Assembly (NCBI RefSeq): GCF_002218085.1
Contig: NZ_BDUC01000005.1
Coordinates: 622,641-686,640, forward strand
Direction: 5' to 3'
Source of the DNA: Tolypothrix sp. NIES-4075
GTDB lineage: Bacteria > Cyanobacteriota > Cyanobacteriia > Cyanobacteriales > Nostocaceae
DNA: 64,000 bases
In this document: in pieces, positions 43,954 through 52,588 of the stretch
How positions within the stretch are numbered: position 1 is the stretch's first letter
Layout of the letters: every line of letters begins with the position of its first letter
Position numbers and translations under genes: made by a program
The notes under the pieces: model-generated
The model's database searches: none
Told to the model about the DNA's origin: nothing
Seen by the model: the letters and a program-made list of their open reading frames with translations, nothing else

Positions 43954-43992
43954 GCAAGCGTAGACGCGGAGCGGCTTGTCGTGAGACATCGC
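43954..43992. repeat. 39-bp repeat, inverted copy of 42041-42079
   Basis: GCAAGCGTAGACGCGGAGCG begins the element; its reverse complement is found exactly in the CHASE2 kinase gene. The two copies lie 1.9 kb apart in opposite orientation, with the HPP gene between them. Confidence 0.9.
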
Positions 43993-44330
43993 TATTTATT
44001 TTCCACAACTAAATTGATCCCTGATATGTTTAATCTTATTTATCATTGAGCCTGAGTAATAATAAGTATTTATATGAAATTTATCAGAATATAATCCTAA
44101 AGATAGATGTAATAATTGAAAAGTAAAAGTTAGATTAAAAACGACAGCCATAATATAATTGTGGCTAAAGTAAATTTGGAGGTGAGGCTTAAAGGGTATT
44201 AGCCGAGATAGCGGTGTTCGCACGCCCGAAACGGTTAATTTGGACTTCAGAAAAGGAGGCAAAAACTCTGAACTAAAGTGTTTCAACCCTTTGACAACGA
44301 CCAATTTACCTTCTGAACCTAAACAATTTT

Positions 44331-45431
44331 ATGAAAATAGCTCAAGTAGCCCCATTGTGGGAACGAGTTCCGCCCCCAACTTACGGAGGAATTGAACTGG
44401 TAGCGAGTCGCTTGACTGATGAACTGGTGCGTCGAGGTCATGATGTGACGTTGTTCGCTTCTGGCGATTCTCAAACTTTGGCTAAGTTAGAAGCTGTTCA
44501 TCCGCGTGCATTGCGCTTAGATCCAGACATTAAAGAGCATGTGATGTATGAAGTGCTGGAAGTCAGCCAAGTCTACCAAAAAGCAGCGGAATTCGATATA
44601 ATCCATTCCCATGTAGGAATTTGGGCATTACCTTTTGCAAGCTTAGTGTCAACACCGACAGTACATACTTTGCATGGCAGATTTACCCCTGATAACAGCA
44701 AAGTATTTTCGTTTCATCAATCGCAACCATTCATCAGCATAAGTAACGCGCAGCGTCAGTTGAAGCTGAATTACGCCAGCACAGTTTATAACGGCATTAA
44801 CCCAGAAGAATTCACCTTTGTAGCGCAACCGCAAGATCCGCCATATCTGGTATTTTTGGGACGCTTTTCGCCAGAGAAAGGACCGCAACATGCGATCGCG
44901 ATCGCCAAGCAGAGTGGTTGGTGCTTAAAAATGGCAGGAAAAGTAGACGTAGTAGACACAGAGTTTTTTGAGAAAGAAATCGCTCCTCACATTGACGGTG
45001 AGCAGATACAATTTTTAGGCGAAGTTAACCACGACCAGAAATCTGAACTATTAGGCAACGCAAGCATCACTCTGTTCCCCATTACCTGGAGTGAACCCTT
45101 TGGCTTGGTAATGATTGAATCAATGGCAACAGGTACACCAGTCATTGGGATGAGCATGGGTTCTGTCTCAGAAGTGATTGCCCACGGAAAGACAGGTTAT
45201 GTCTGCCAAAGCTATGAAGAAATGGCAGCAATGATTCCCGCTACTTTAGAATTAGATCGTCAAACCTGCCGAGAATACGTAGAGCAAAACTTTAGCGTTA
45301 CCCAGATGGTGAACGGCTACGAAGCAGTTTATCAGCAAGTTCTCCAAGAGAGCAATGCCAAGAAGTCTTCATCACTCTTGCAAGGTCAATTTTGGAATTC
45401 TCTTCTTTCCAGAAAGAAGAAAATAGCCTAA
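44331..45431 (+). CDS. glycosyltransferase family 4 protein
   Basis: This 366-residue GT-B enzyme has PPTYGGIELVASRLTDELVR (N-terminal glycine loop), IIHSHVG, HTLHGRF, FLGRFSPEKG and the donor-site WSEPFGLVMIESMATGTPVI (E-x7-E). It is of the kind often found in sugar-polymer or glycolipid synthesis; the substrate is not readable. It shares only family-level similarity with the GT4 protein at 4588. A convergent kinase gene follows, with a strong hairpin between the two. Confidence 0.9.
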   Translation: MKIAQVAPLWERVPPPTYGGIELVASRLTDELVRRGHDVTLFASGDSQTLAKLEAVHPRALRLDPDIKEHVMYEVLEVSQVYQKAAEFDIIHSHVGIWALPFASLVSTPTVHTLHGRFTPDNSKVFSFHQSQPFISISNAQRQLKLNYASTVYNGINPEEFTFVAQPQDPPYLVFLGRFSPEKGPQHAIAIAKQSGWCLKMAGKVDVVDTEFFEKEIAPHIDGEQIQFLGEVNHDQKSELLGNASITLFPITWSEPFGLVMIESMATGTPVIGMSMGSVSEVIAHGKTGYVCQSYEEMAAMIPATLELDRQTCREYVEQNFSVTQMVNGYEAVYQQVLQESNAKKSSSLLQGQFWNSLLSRKKKIA

Positions 45432-45494
45432 CTCAAGGATGAAACTGCTATATAGACGAAACGTTTAGATAGCCATAGGAAAAGTTGCTGTCAA

Positions 45495-45527
45495 GATCCC
45501 CGACTTCTTCAATAAGTCGGGGATCTA
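45495..45527. terminator. bidirectional hairpin between convergent genes
   Basis: AGATCCCCGACTT and AAGTCGGGGATCT form a perfect 13-bp stem with loop CTTCAAT, located between the stop of the GT4 gene and the stop of the kinase gene. Confidence 0.75.
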
Positions 45528-45535
45528 AATCCAGC

Positions 45536-47176
45536 TTAATTTCCCTCAGTTGGTTTCTCATCCTTCTGAGATTGACTCTCAGAAGAATTTTGCTTCACTT
45601 CCTGTGTTGGTACAACGATACCGTTTGGTTCTTTCGGTGATTGTACTTGGGGTATGACTACAGAATTGGACTCTCTAGGAGATTGACGTGAAGGAGAAGG
45701 GTTATCAGAAGATGATTTGGTGGGGGAAGCATTACGAGTTGAGCGTACCGCTCGTAATTTCTCAACCAGAGATGGTGAGGGCGCCGCGTCAGGTGTAGGT
45801 GTTTCCTTGTTGTAGGATCGGCGCCGACGTTGCGGTTGTGGTGAGTCGTCTGATTCTGATGTCGATTCTTCTCTTTGTCTATAAGTCCGTTTTGGTGTTT
45901 CGTCCTCATCAGCAACAGGACGAATGCGCTTAGTGCGTCGTCTTGGTGTGTAAGTGGGTGCATCATCTCGCGACGAGGACGAGGTAGTAGAGGTAGTATT
46001 AGTAGTCTGTTTTGGGGTGGTAGTTTCTTTTACCTGCGGCGTCGGTGAAATCTGGACGGGACCGACTTCCGCAGAAGTACCATTAGTAGTAGGCTGTTGA
46101 AGAACTGGCTTTGCGGATGGTTGCGACGGTTGAGATTTGTGAACTAGGCTGGTGATAGCAAAAGCGATTGTCGCGGCTGTGAGTGCGATTCCACTAGCAA
46201 TCAAAACTTTGCTTGAGCGAATTTTTTTGGCAATTTTTGTCAAATTCCCGGTTGTTGATGGCGCAGTGGTATTATTTGCGGCAACTTCTGGAGGTGATGG
46301 GTACTGATGAGTAGATAAATCAACAGTTGCAATCGTGTGAGTTGGTGTCAATTTTGTAGCACTTACCCCATTTGCGGGTAGCAACTTTAACCATTCTGCG
46401 ACTGTTGCGGGACGAAAGCGAGATTCTACCGCCATACCACGCATAATTGCTTGGTTGACAGCAGCACTCAAATGTGGTTGCAGTTCGCGGGGGGAATGCA
46501 TTTTTTCGCGATCGCGCAATAATGCAGGCATAGGAACTTGTGCTGTCAACAATGCATACAAAGTAGCTGCCAAACCATAAACATCGGTGGCTGGGCTGCG
46601 CTCTGCTTGCGTCATATACTGTTCAATCGGCGAATAACCCTCACTTACCATACCTGTGTGAGTTTGCCTCACACCACCGTTAAATTCTCGCGCAATGCCA
46701 AAATCAATCAGCACTACTTCAGCCGTTCCTTGGCGGAGGATGATATTATCAGGTTTTACATCGCGGTGCAGCAAACCGTTATTGTGTACCACCTCCAATG
46801 CTGCCCCAATCTGCCGAATGTAATGAATTGCCGTCGGTTCTGGTAAAGGTATCCCTGGCAAAACAAATGCCTCGCCCAAGGTTTCACCCCGAATGTATTC
46901 CATTACCATGTAAGGCAGACCCGCTTCAACAAAAAAGTCGCTCACCCGGACAATGTTCGGGTGGATACAAGTAGCTAATCGCCTTGCTTCATCTTGGAAT
47001 TGCCGCTCGAACTTAGTAAAATCAGGATGTTGTCGCAGTTTATCATTGAGCGTTTTAATCACTACTTCCTGCCTTAAGTAATGATGCGTAGCTTTGTACG
47101 TAATGCCAAAGCCCCCACGCCCTATTTCTTGGCTGAGGGTATATTTTCCGCCCTGCAAAGTTGTACCTGCTAACAT
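45536..47176 (-). CDS. membrane Ser/Thr kinase with disordered C-terminal tail
   Basis: From ATG 47176 (AGGAT shortly upstream) the protein is about 546 residues: a Hanks kinase domain (IGRGGFGITYKA, VVIKTLN, LLHRDVKPDNII, VLIDFGIAR, GYSPIEQY), a Pro/Thr linker, one membrane span (VLIASGIALTAATIAFAITS) and a long, low-complexity, highly charged Ser/Thr/Pro/Arg tail (RRRTKRIRPVADEDE, PQPQRRRRSYNK). The tail would lie outside the membrane, in the place where other kinases carry WD40 or sensor domains. A longer frame to 47242 exists, but family alignment favours 47176. Confidence 0.92.
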   Translation of the reverse strand: MLAGTTLQGGKYTLSQEIGRGGFGITYKATHHYLRQEVVIKTLNDKLRQHPDFTKFERQFQDEARRLATCIHPNIVRVSDFFVEAGLPYMVMEYIRGETLGEAFVLPGIPLPEPTAIHYIRQIGAALEVVHNNGLLHRDVKPDNIILRQGTAEVVLIDFGIAREFNGGVRQTHTGMVSEGYSPIEQYMTQAERSPATDVYGLAATLYALLTAQVPMPALLRDREKMHSPRELQPHLSAAVNQAIMRGMAVESRFRPATVAEWLKLLPANGVSATKLTPTHTIATVDLSTHQYPSPPEVAANNTTAPSTTGNLTKIAKKIRSSKVLIASGIALTAATIAFAITSLVHKSQPSQPSAKPVLQQPTTNGTSAEVGPVQISPTPQVKETTTPKQTTNTTSTTSSSSRDDAPTYTPRRRTKRIRPVADEDETPKRTYRQREESTSESDDSPQPQRRRRSYNKETPTPDAAPSPSLVEKLRAVRSTRNASPTKSSSDNPSPSRQSPRESNSVVIPQVQSPKEPNGIVVPTQEVKQNSSESQSQKDEKPTEGN

Positions 47177-47287
47177 AGAAAATCCTAAGTTTTGAATGAG
47201 CAGCTTAGTAGTGAGTCCTTGAGTGGGAAAAGCAAAAACCACATCGCCACAGTTTTGTCTTTGTTAATAATACAGTAGGGGACTCTT

Positions 47288-47432
47288 GAGTGGGGGAGTG
47301 GGGGAGTGGGGGAAAAAATGCCCAATGCCTAATGCCCAATTCCCCATTCCCCATTCCCCATTCCCCATTCCCCATTCCCCATTCCCCATTCCCCATTCCC
47401 CATTACCCATTACCCATTACCCATTCCCCATT
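47288..47432. repeat. heptamer (STRR-type) repeat element 6
   Basis: The left arm is GAGTGGGGGAGTGGGGGA; the right arm is at least ten CCCCATT units (47342-47402) plus CCCATTA units. The repeat lies between the kinase start and the Omp85 stop; its last units are about 10 bp from the Omp85 stop codon. Confidence 0.85.
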
Positions 47433-47435
47433 TTC

Positions 47436-49760
47436 TTAAAAACGCTGACCTATGCCGAAGTGCAACCGACTTTCTCCTTGGTCATTAATGCCATAATCAG
47501 CACGAATTAAGCCCAAAGGTGAGTCAAAACGCACACCAGCACCATAACCAAAACCACTACCTGGTTTATTACGCACGCCAGCCGGATTTCCTAATACTGT
47601 ATCACCAGTGCCTAAGTCTGAGCCAAAGTCAGCAAACAGCACACCTCCCAAGATTGGCAAAAGCGGGAAGCGATATTCTGCGGAAGCTAATATATAACTA
47701 CGACCGCTGCCAACGTCTCCAGCGTCGTAACCCCGCACGGAATTTGGACCTCCCAAGTTAAAGGCATCATAGGGCGGTAAATCCCCAAGTACGGTGCCGC
47801 CTTGAACATTCAAAGCAAATACTTGTGGGTTCTTACTGTTGTATAATTTTACTGGGAGAAACTGACTATAATTTGCCCGCAGACGATTCATAGAAATATT
47901 GCCTAGACCAATGGGAACTGATTGTTCTGTGCTGAGGCTGAGAATCGAACCTTTGGTAGGATTAAACGGGTTATCTCGTCGGTCTTTGACGGCGGTGAAG
48001 GATACGGTGGCTAAATCGTCGATGCCAGTACCGCTAAAAGTTAGTGGATTACCTTTTTCATCTTTTGGGGTAATTGTGCCATCGCGATCGCGTATGCTAA
48101 CACGAGCATAATTAAATCCTAATGAGGTATCCCAACCGTCAATCGGTCGCTGCAAGCTTACACTACCACCAACTTTACCTTCTCGCGGTCTGTCACCGTT
48201 AGCTAGCTTGACATCGCCATCAAAAACGTCGGAAAGTCCGCGTTGGCGAAAAGCGTTAATGCTGTAACCAAAGCGATCGGGGTTAGTTATCCGATAAGGA
48301 CTGCTATACTTACCATCAAACAGAAAGTCACGCGCACCTACTTCCAGATTCGCGCTCAAAGTATCGTTAATACCGCCGACATTTCGGTCTTGATAGTTTA
48401 ATGTGCCGACAATTCCTTGGTCTGCGTTGTAATTACCACCGAGGTTGATACCGCGTGCGCCAAGTTCTTTTAATTGGTAAACTACATCAACGCCTGTCGC
48501 ATCACCTTCTAGGGCGACATTGACATTTTCAAATAATCCCAGTTTATATAACTGCTGCAAGTCTTGTTTAACTAGATTGTTTTGGAAAATTTGACCGGGT
48601 TTTAACTTTAGCTGTTGCCGCAAAAAATCTTCTTTGGTGCGTCCTGTAACTGGCTTACCTTTGCTATCAACGGTATTGCCTTCATCGTTGACAAAACGAA
48701 ACTTGACATTACTCACTAAACCTTCAGCTACATTTAAGCTCAAAATTCCTTCGCTGCTCGGTTTAATAGAGATAACCCTTGCCAGATTATAACCTTTATC
48801 GGCGTACCATTTATTAATTTGTTCTACTGTTTGTTTCAAAGCTTCCGGACTGATGGCTTTGCCGATTTGCGGTTGAAAGAGCGGCAAAACTACTTGGTAG
48901 GTAAGCGTTTTCGCCCCAGAAAGTTGAAGCGATCGCACTATCAATGGTTGCACTCGATACACCACACTCAATCCCACCGGACTAATGGTGGTATTTACAC
49001 GGGCATCAGTAAATAAACCCGTATCCAAAATTGCCGCTACATCTCTTTGTATCTGGTTTTGACTGGTTTCTCCCCCAGTTTGGGTTTTAATAACGCTGTT
49101 AATTATTTGCTGCAATTCTGGAGTAGCACCCACTACCTGCACATCGGTAGCGGTAACGACTAAATCCTTTTCGTTAGCTGGGGGAGTGGAGGAGGAGGGG
49201 AGGGGGGGAGTGGGGGAAGCAGGGGAAGCAGGGGAAGCAGGGGAAGCAGGGGAAGAAATTTTTCCTTGTCCGCCTTGTCCACCTTGTCCACCTTGTCCTC
49301 CTCCGCCTTGTCCGCCTTGTCCTCCGCCTTGTCCTCCTTGTCCGCCTTGTCCTCCGCCTTGTCCTCCTTGTCCTCCGCCTTGTCCTCCTTGTCCTCCGCC
49401 TTGTCCCCCTTGTCCTCCTTGTCCTCCTCGTCCCCCTTGTCCCCCTTGTCCCCCTTGTCCTCCTCGTCCCCCTTGTCCCCCTTGTCCCCCTTGTCCTCCT
49501 CGTCCCCCTGTCCCAACCTCTTGTGTTACGACTACAGTTGAATTATTATTAGCCGGAGTTTGGGAAAATTGTTGGACGACTACCGTTTCTGGGGATGCAA
49601 TTGCCTTTATTGGTGCAGGTGTATTTTCTTGCGTCACCGGCACTACTAAGCCGGCTTTTTCCGGCTGAGTAGGAGTTATAGAAGGTGCAGCTATTGCTTC
49701 AGTAGCGTTGCTAGTCACTAAGGTAGCTAAAGTCAAAATTGCGGCAGAAGAAACTTGCAT
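47436..49760 (-). CDS. Omp85/BamA family outer membrane assembly protein
   Basis: This 774-residue protein has a signal-like N-terminus (MQVSSAAILTLATLVTSNAT, then EAIAA), a low-complexity linker, about three POTRA domains (from ATDVQVVGAT; GLFTDARVNTTI; YNLARVISI; LGLFENVNV) and a 16-strand-type beta-barrel with the conserved GGPNSVRGY and ending GIGQRF, with a terminal Phe. It inserts beta-barrel proteins into the outer membrane and is the cyanobacterial relative of chloroplast Toc75. The linker holds about 85 residues of GGQ/GGR triplets plus an SPASPASP tract, encoded by short tandem repeats (49205-49512). It is single-copy here. Confidence 0.93.
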   Translation of the reverse strand: MQVSSAAILTLATLVTSNATEAIAAPSITPTQPEKAGLVVPVTQENTPAPIKAIASPETVVVQQFSQTPANNNSTVVVTQEVGTGGRGGQGGQGGQGGRGGQGGQGGQGGRGGQGGQGGQGGGQGGQGGGQGGQGGGQGGQGGQGGGQGGQGGGGQGGQGGQGGQGKISSPASPASPASPASPTPPLPSSSTPPANEKDLVVTATDVQVVGATPELQQIINSVIKTQTGGETSQNQIQRDVAAILDTGLFTDARVNTTISPVGLSVVYRVQPLIVRSLQLSGAKTLTYQVVLPLFQPQIGKAISPEALKQTVEQINKWYADKGYNLARVISIKPSSEGILSLNVAEGLVSNVKFRFVNDEGNTVDSKGKPVTGRTKEDFLRQQLKLKPGQIFQNNLVKQDLQQLYKLGLFENVNVALEGDATGVDVVYQLKELGARGINLGGNYNADQGIVGTLNYQDRNVGGINDTLSANLEVGARDFLFDGKYSSPYRITNPDRFGYSINAFRQRGLSDVFDGDVKLANGDRPREGKVGGSVSLQRPIDGWDTSLGFNYARVSIRDRDGTITPKDEKGNPLTFSGTGIDDLATVSFTAVKDRRDNPFNPTKGSILSLSTEQSVPIGLGNISMNRLRANYSQFLPVKLYNSKNPQVFALNVQGGTVLGDLPPYDAFNLGGPNSVRGYDAGDVGSGRSYILASAEYRFPLLPILGGVLFADFGSDLGTGDTVLGNPAGVRNKPGSGFGYGAGVRFDSPLGLIRADYGINDQGESRLHFGIGQRF
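49205..49512. repeat. coding microsatellite: collagen-like GGQ and SPASP tracts
   Basis: Tandem TTGTCCTCC/CCGCCTTGT 9-bp and 12-bp units (about 49262-49512) encode GGQGGQ and GGRGGQ repeats. Four GGAAGCAGG units (about 49210-49256) encode SPASPASP. Long frames on the plus strand here (CPPCPPCPP) are by-products. Confidence 0.9.
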
Positions 49761-49916
49761 GTTTTTAGCCTGATTACCTGGGAGTTAGTTTGTACTTTTG
49801 TACTGAGGTTCGGCAATGGGAATAATACTAACTTCCAGCTTCCACGCCGACGATTGATACTCCCATTCACCCCTCTTGCCCAAACAGACAGTTAATTATG
49901 AGTTTTTGTTTCTATT

Positions 49917-51275
49917 ATGAGCGATCTACCTAGGTTATCCCTAGCTTTAAATTCGACAGCTACAACTTCTGCCTTGCGTTTACTTGTTTTAAGTAATGGT
50001 CATGGAGAAGATGTAATTGCTGTCCGCATTTTGCAAGAACTCCAGCAACTATCCAACCCTCCAGATATCTTCGCTTTGCCTATAGTGGGTGAAGGACATG
50101 CTTATCAACAGTTAAATATTCCCCTGATTGGTTCAGTACGCATTATGCCTTCTGGTGGCTTTATTTACATGGATGGACGGCAATTAGTCCGAGATGTACG
50201 CGGTGGTTTAGTGCAACTTACCCGCAGTCAAATTAAAGCTGTACGTACTTGGGTAAATTTGCAAAAGAAATCAGGTAATAGAAGCGCTATTTTAGCTGTG
50301 GGGGATATTGTACCGCTGTTGTTTGCTTGGGGAAGCGGTACTGACTATGCTTTTATCGGCACGGCAAAATCAGAATATTACGTGCGGGATGAAGTCGGAT
50401 TACTGCAACGCAAATCAAAAGCTGCACGTTGGGAAAATTTTTCCGGTTCAGTTTACCATCCTTGGGAACGTTGGTTGATGAGTCGTCCCCACTGCAAAGC
50501 GATATTTCCCAGAGATTCGCTAACCACAGAAATCTTAAAAAAGTGGTCTATTCCTGCTTTTGATTTGGGGAATCCGATGATGGATGGACTTGAGCCGAGC
50601 TTTCCTCAAGGACGACTTTATCGTGGTGATGCTGAACAACAAGAAATAATTCGTCCGTTGATTGTGACTCTTTTACCTGGTTCTCGTCCTCCAGAAGCTT
50701 ATGCGAATTGGGAACAAATTATGGTTGCAGTTTCTTCAGTGATGGAAATCCCAGAACGCAATGCGCTTTCACGCACTGGAACTATGGTGTTTTTAGGTGC
50801 GATCGCATCCAGCTTAGACTTGAAGATTTTATCTCAATCTCTGCAATCTCAAGGCTGGCATCTTTACTCTGAATCTCCGGTGCAAATTTCTGATACCAAT
50901 CCCTTGACTTTTAAATCAAAAAATGCATATCTTATTTTGACTCAGCAAGCTTATAACGACTGCTTGCATTTAGGAGATTTAGCGATCGCAATGGCAGGGA
51001 CAGCCACAGAACAATTTATCGGTTTGGGAAAACCTGCGATCGCCATTCCGGGAAATGGTCCCCAATATAACCCTGTGTTTGCGGAAGCACAAAGCCGTCA
51101 CTTGGGGTCATCTTTGATTTTAGTTGAGCAAGCGGCGCAAGTTGGTCTAGTCGTGCGATCGCTTTTTAACGAGCCAGATAAACTTCAGGCGATCGCTGAC
51201 AATGGCTTGCGACGCATGGGGAAACCTGGGGCAGCACGACGTATTGCCGAATGCTTGCTGGATAAGTTGGGGTAG
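49917..51275 (+). CDS. lipid-A-disaccharide synthase-related protein (LpxB-like)
   Basis: This 452-residue protein is a GT-B fold relative of LpxB found in cyanobacteria and plants. LVLSNGHGEDVIAVRILQEL is the N-terminal signature, followed by IVGEGHAYQQLNIPLIG, FPRDSLTTEIL, DLGNPMMDGL, VTLLPGSRPPEAYANW and MAGTATEQFIGLGKPAIAIP. True LpxB makes the lipid A disaccharide; this related group has no established reaction. It is divergent from the Omp85 gene across about 160 bp, so a shared outer-membrane theme is possible. Confidence 0.88.
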   Translation: MSDLPRLSLALNSTATTSALRLLVLSNGHGEDVIAVRILQELQQLSNPPDIFALPIVGEGHAYQQLNIPLIGSVRIMPSGGFIYMDGRQLVRDVRGGLVQLTRSQIKAVRTWVNLQKKSGNRSAILAVGDIVPLLFAWGSGTDYAFIGTAKSEYYVRDEVGLLQRKSKAARWENFSGSVYHPWERWLMSRPHCKAIFPRDSLTTEILKKWSIPAFDLGNPMMDGLEPSFPQGRLYRGDAEQQEIIRPLIVTLLPGSRPPEAYANWEQIMVAVSSVMEIPERNALSRTGTMVFLGAIASSLDLKILSQSLQSQGWHLYSESPVQISDTNPLTFKSKNAYLILTQQAYNDCLHLGDLAIAMAGTATEQFIGLGKPAIAIPGNGPQYNPVFAEAQSRHLGSSLILVEQAAQVGLVVRSLFNEPDKLQAIADNGLRRMGKPGAARRIAECLLDKLG

Positions 51276-51290
51276 CGAAAAGTGTGGTCT

Positions 51291-51400
51291 TGGGGAGGCA
51301 GTGCTGTGGTAAGGCAGCGCGGTCTTGGGGGTTCCCCCCATGAGCGACTGCCGCAAGGGTTCCCCGGCATAAAGCACCTGCCGTGGTTTCCCCCATGAAC
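51291..51400. repeat. GC-rich dispersed repeat
   Basis: The stretch has GGGGGTTCCCCCCATGAGCG and GGGTTCCCCGGCATAAAGCA, words shared with the repeats near 20750 and 21280. Three minus-strand frames overlap it but have no family resemblance. Confidence 0.6.
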
Positions 51401-51483
51401 AACTTTTCAAGACAACGAGCGCGTTTTTTAACGCAAAGGGACGCAAAGTAAGCGCAAAGGGACGCAGAGTTTGGGAATTTATG

Positions 51484-52218
51484 CTATGCTACTAACCCAG
51501 AACGCAAAGCGCGAACTGCCGCTTGAGTACGGTCATCGGCGCAGAGTTTGTTTAAGATGTTGCGAACGTGGGTTTTGACTGTCCCGACTGTGATATAGAG
51601 TTTTTCGGCAATCTGCCCGTTACTACAACCTGCAACAATCAACTCTAGAATTTCTAATTCTCGTTGAGTTAGCGGGTAGGTTTCTAAAACTTGCTCGTAT
51701 TCAGTCTCTAATGCTTCAATTTTGACGGTCTTTGGCTGACTTGCCTGTGGGTTATCTTCTGGCAAACCTTCGCGCATTTGTCGCAATACAACGTTGGCGA
51801 TCGCTGGATCGATCCACGAGTTTCCTTCGTGAGTCGCTTGGATCGCTTCCATTAATCTATCAATGCTGGTATCCTTCATGTAATATGAGTCTGCACCTGC
51901 CGCAAAAGCAGCCAGCACCGCATCCTCTGAATGTTCCATCGTCAGGATGAGGATTTTCGTTCCTTGGTCTGCTGTCTCTTCTTGGAAACTTCTAAACTTT
52001 TTGGTGAGTTCAATTCCATCCATGTCCGGCAAACCAATATCCACAACTGCCACATCCGGCTTAGTGGTTTGCAAAAGTTTCAGTCCTTGGGTAGCATTTG
52101 CCGCTTCGCCAATCACTTCGAGTCCGCTATGAGACTGTAATGCCGCCCGTAGTCCCATTCTTGTTAAATCATGGTCTTCAATGAGAACTATTTTAATTTC
52201 GCTCATAGCTATACCCAC
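51484..52218 (-). CDS. NarL/FixJ-type response regulator with LuxR helix-turn-helix
   Basis: A receiver domain (acidic pair in VLIEDHD, phospho-Asp in VAVVDIGLPDMDG, Thr in LILTMEHSED, Lys of YYMKD) is joined to a C-terminal LuxR DNA-binding domain (YPLTQRELEILELIVAGCSN, GQIAEKLYITVGTVKTHVR). It would bind DNA when phosphorylated. The start is GTG 52218 (AGGAG only 3-4 nt away) or ATG 52206 (about 15 nt away); both are imperfect. It lies next to, but divergent from, the PAS kinase at 52589, which is a plausible partner. Confidence 0.9.
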   Translation of the reverse strand: MGIAMSEIKIVLIEDHDLTRMGLRAALQSHSGLEVIGEAANATQGLKLLQTTKPDVAVVDIGLPDMDGIELTKKFRSFQEETADQGTKILILTMEHSEDAVLAAFAAGADSYYMKDTSIDRLMEAIQATHEGNSWIDPAIANVVLRQMREGLPEDNPQASQPKTVKIEALETEYEQVLETYPLTQRELEILELIVAGCSNGQIAEKLYITVGTVKTHVRNILNKLCADDRTQAAVRALRSGLVA

Positions 52219-52588
52219 TTTCTCCTGATTATATATATTAAGTTACGACCTTTTGCGATCAATTTATCTTAATTTAAAAACTTAAGATAGATGATATTTT
52301 TACCAACATGCATCCACCGATAGAAATAATTGGTTTTCCTTTTTATTGTTGCATAAAAGCAAAAATCTAGCCTGGGATATATAGCTATTTGACGAAGAAT
52401 TGTGAAATATTAAGACGAACTGAAAGATGAGAAGAAGGGAAAAGGGGAAAGAGGAAAGGGAAAAATATTTTCACTTCTCTTCGACTGATTTTAAATGACC
52501 CCATCCCCCTTTCCCCTTCCCCCCTCTTTTTCACTCAATATTTGCAAAAGCTTTAAAATAATCTCAACAAGTATGATTTTTCACCAAA
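52219..52588. other. intergenic region with purine/pyrimidine mirror tracts
   Basis: A purine tract (52428-52472, GGGAAAAGGGGAAAGAGGAA) and a pyrimidine tract (52500-52531, CCCCCTTTCCCCTTCCCCCC) are roughly complementary and could pair into a hairpin. The rest is AT-rich promoter DNA. There is no gene. Confidence 0.5.

Larger units (their letters stand above)
43200..44330. other. 1.1-kb intergenic region without a credible gene
   Basis: Contents are a perfect 28-bp palindrome (43293-43320, arms GTAGGGGCAATTCA), a long AT-rich stretch (43330-43900) and the inverted 39-bp repeat copy (43954-43992). Short minus-strand frames at 43563-43754 and 43996-44304 lack ribosome binding sites and family resemblance. 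The 3' part is presumably the promoter of the GT4 gene at 44331. Confidence 0.6.

Noticed and set aside
43563..44304. Two minus-strand frames (63 and 102 residues) in the 1.1-kb gap
   Set aside because: They have AT-rich composition, no ribosome binding sites, no domains and no signal peptides.
49186..49668. Plus-strand frames with CPPCPPCPP or SALSSLSS repeats
   Set aside because: They are antisense readings of the GGQ minisatellite in the Omp85 gene.
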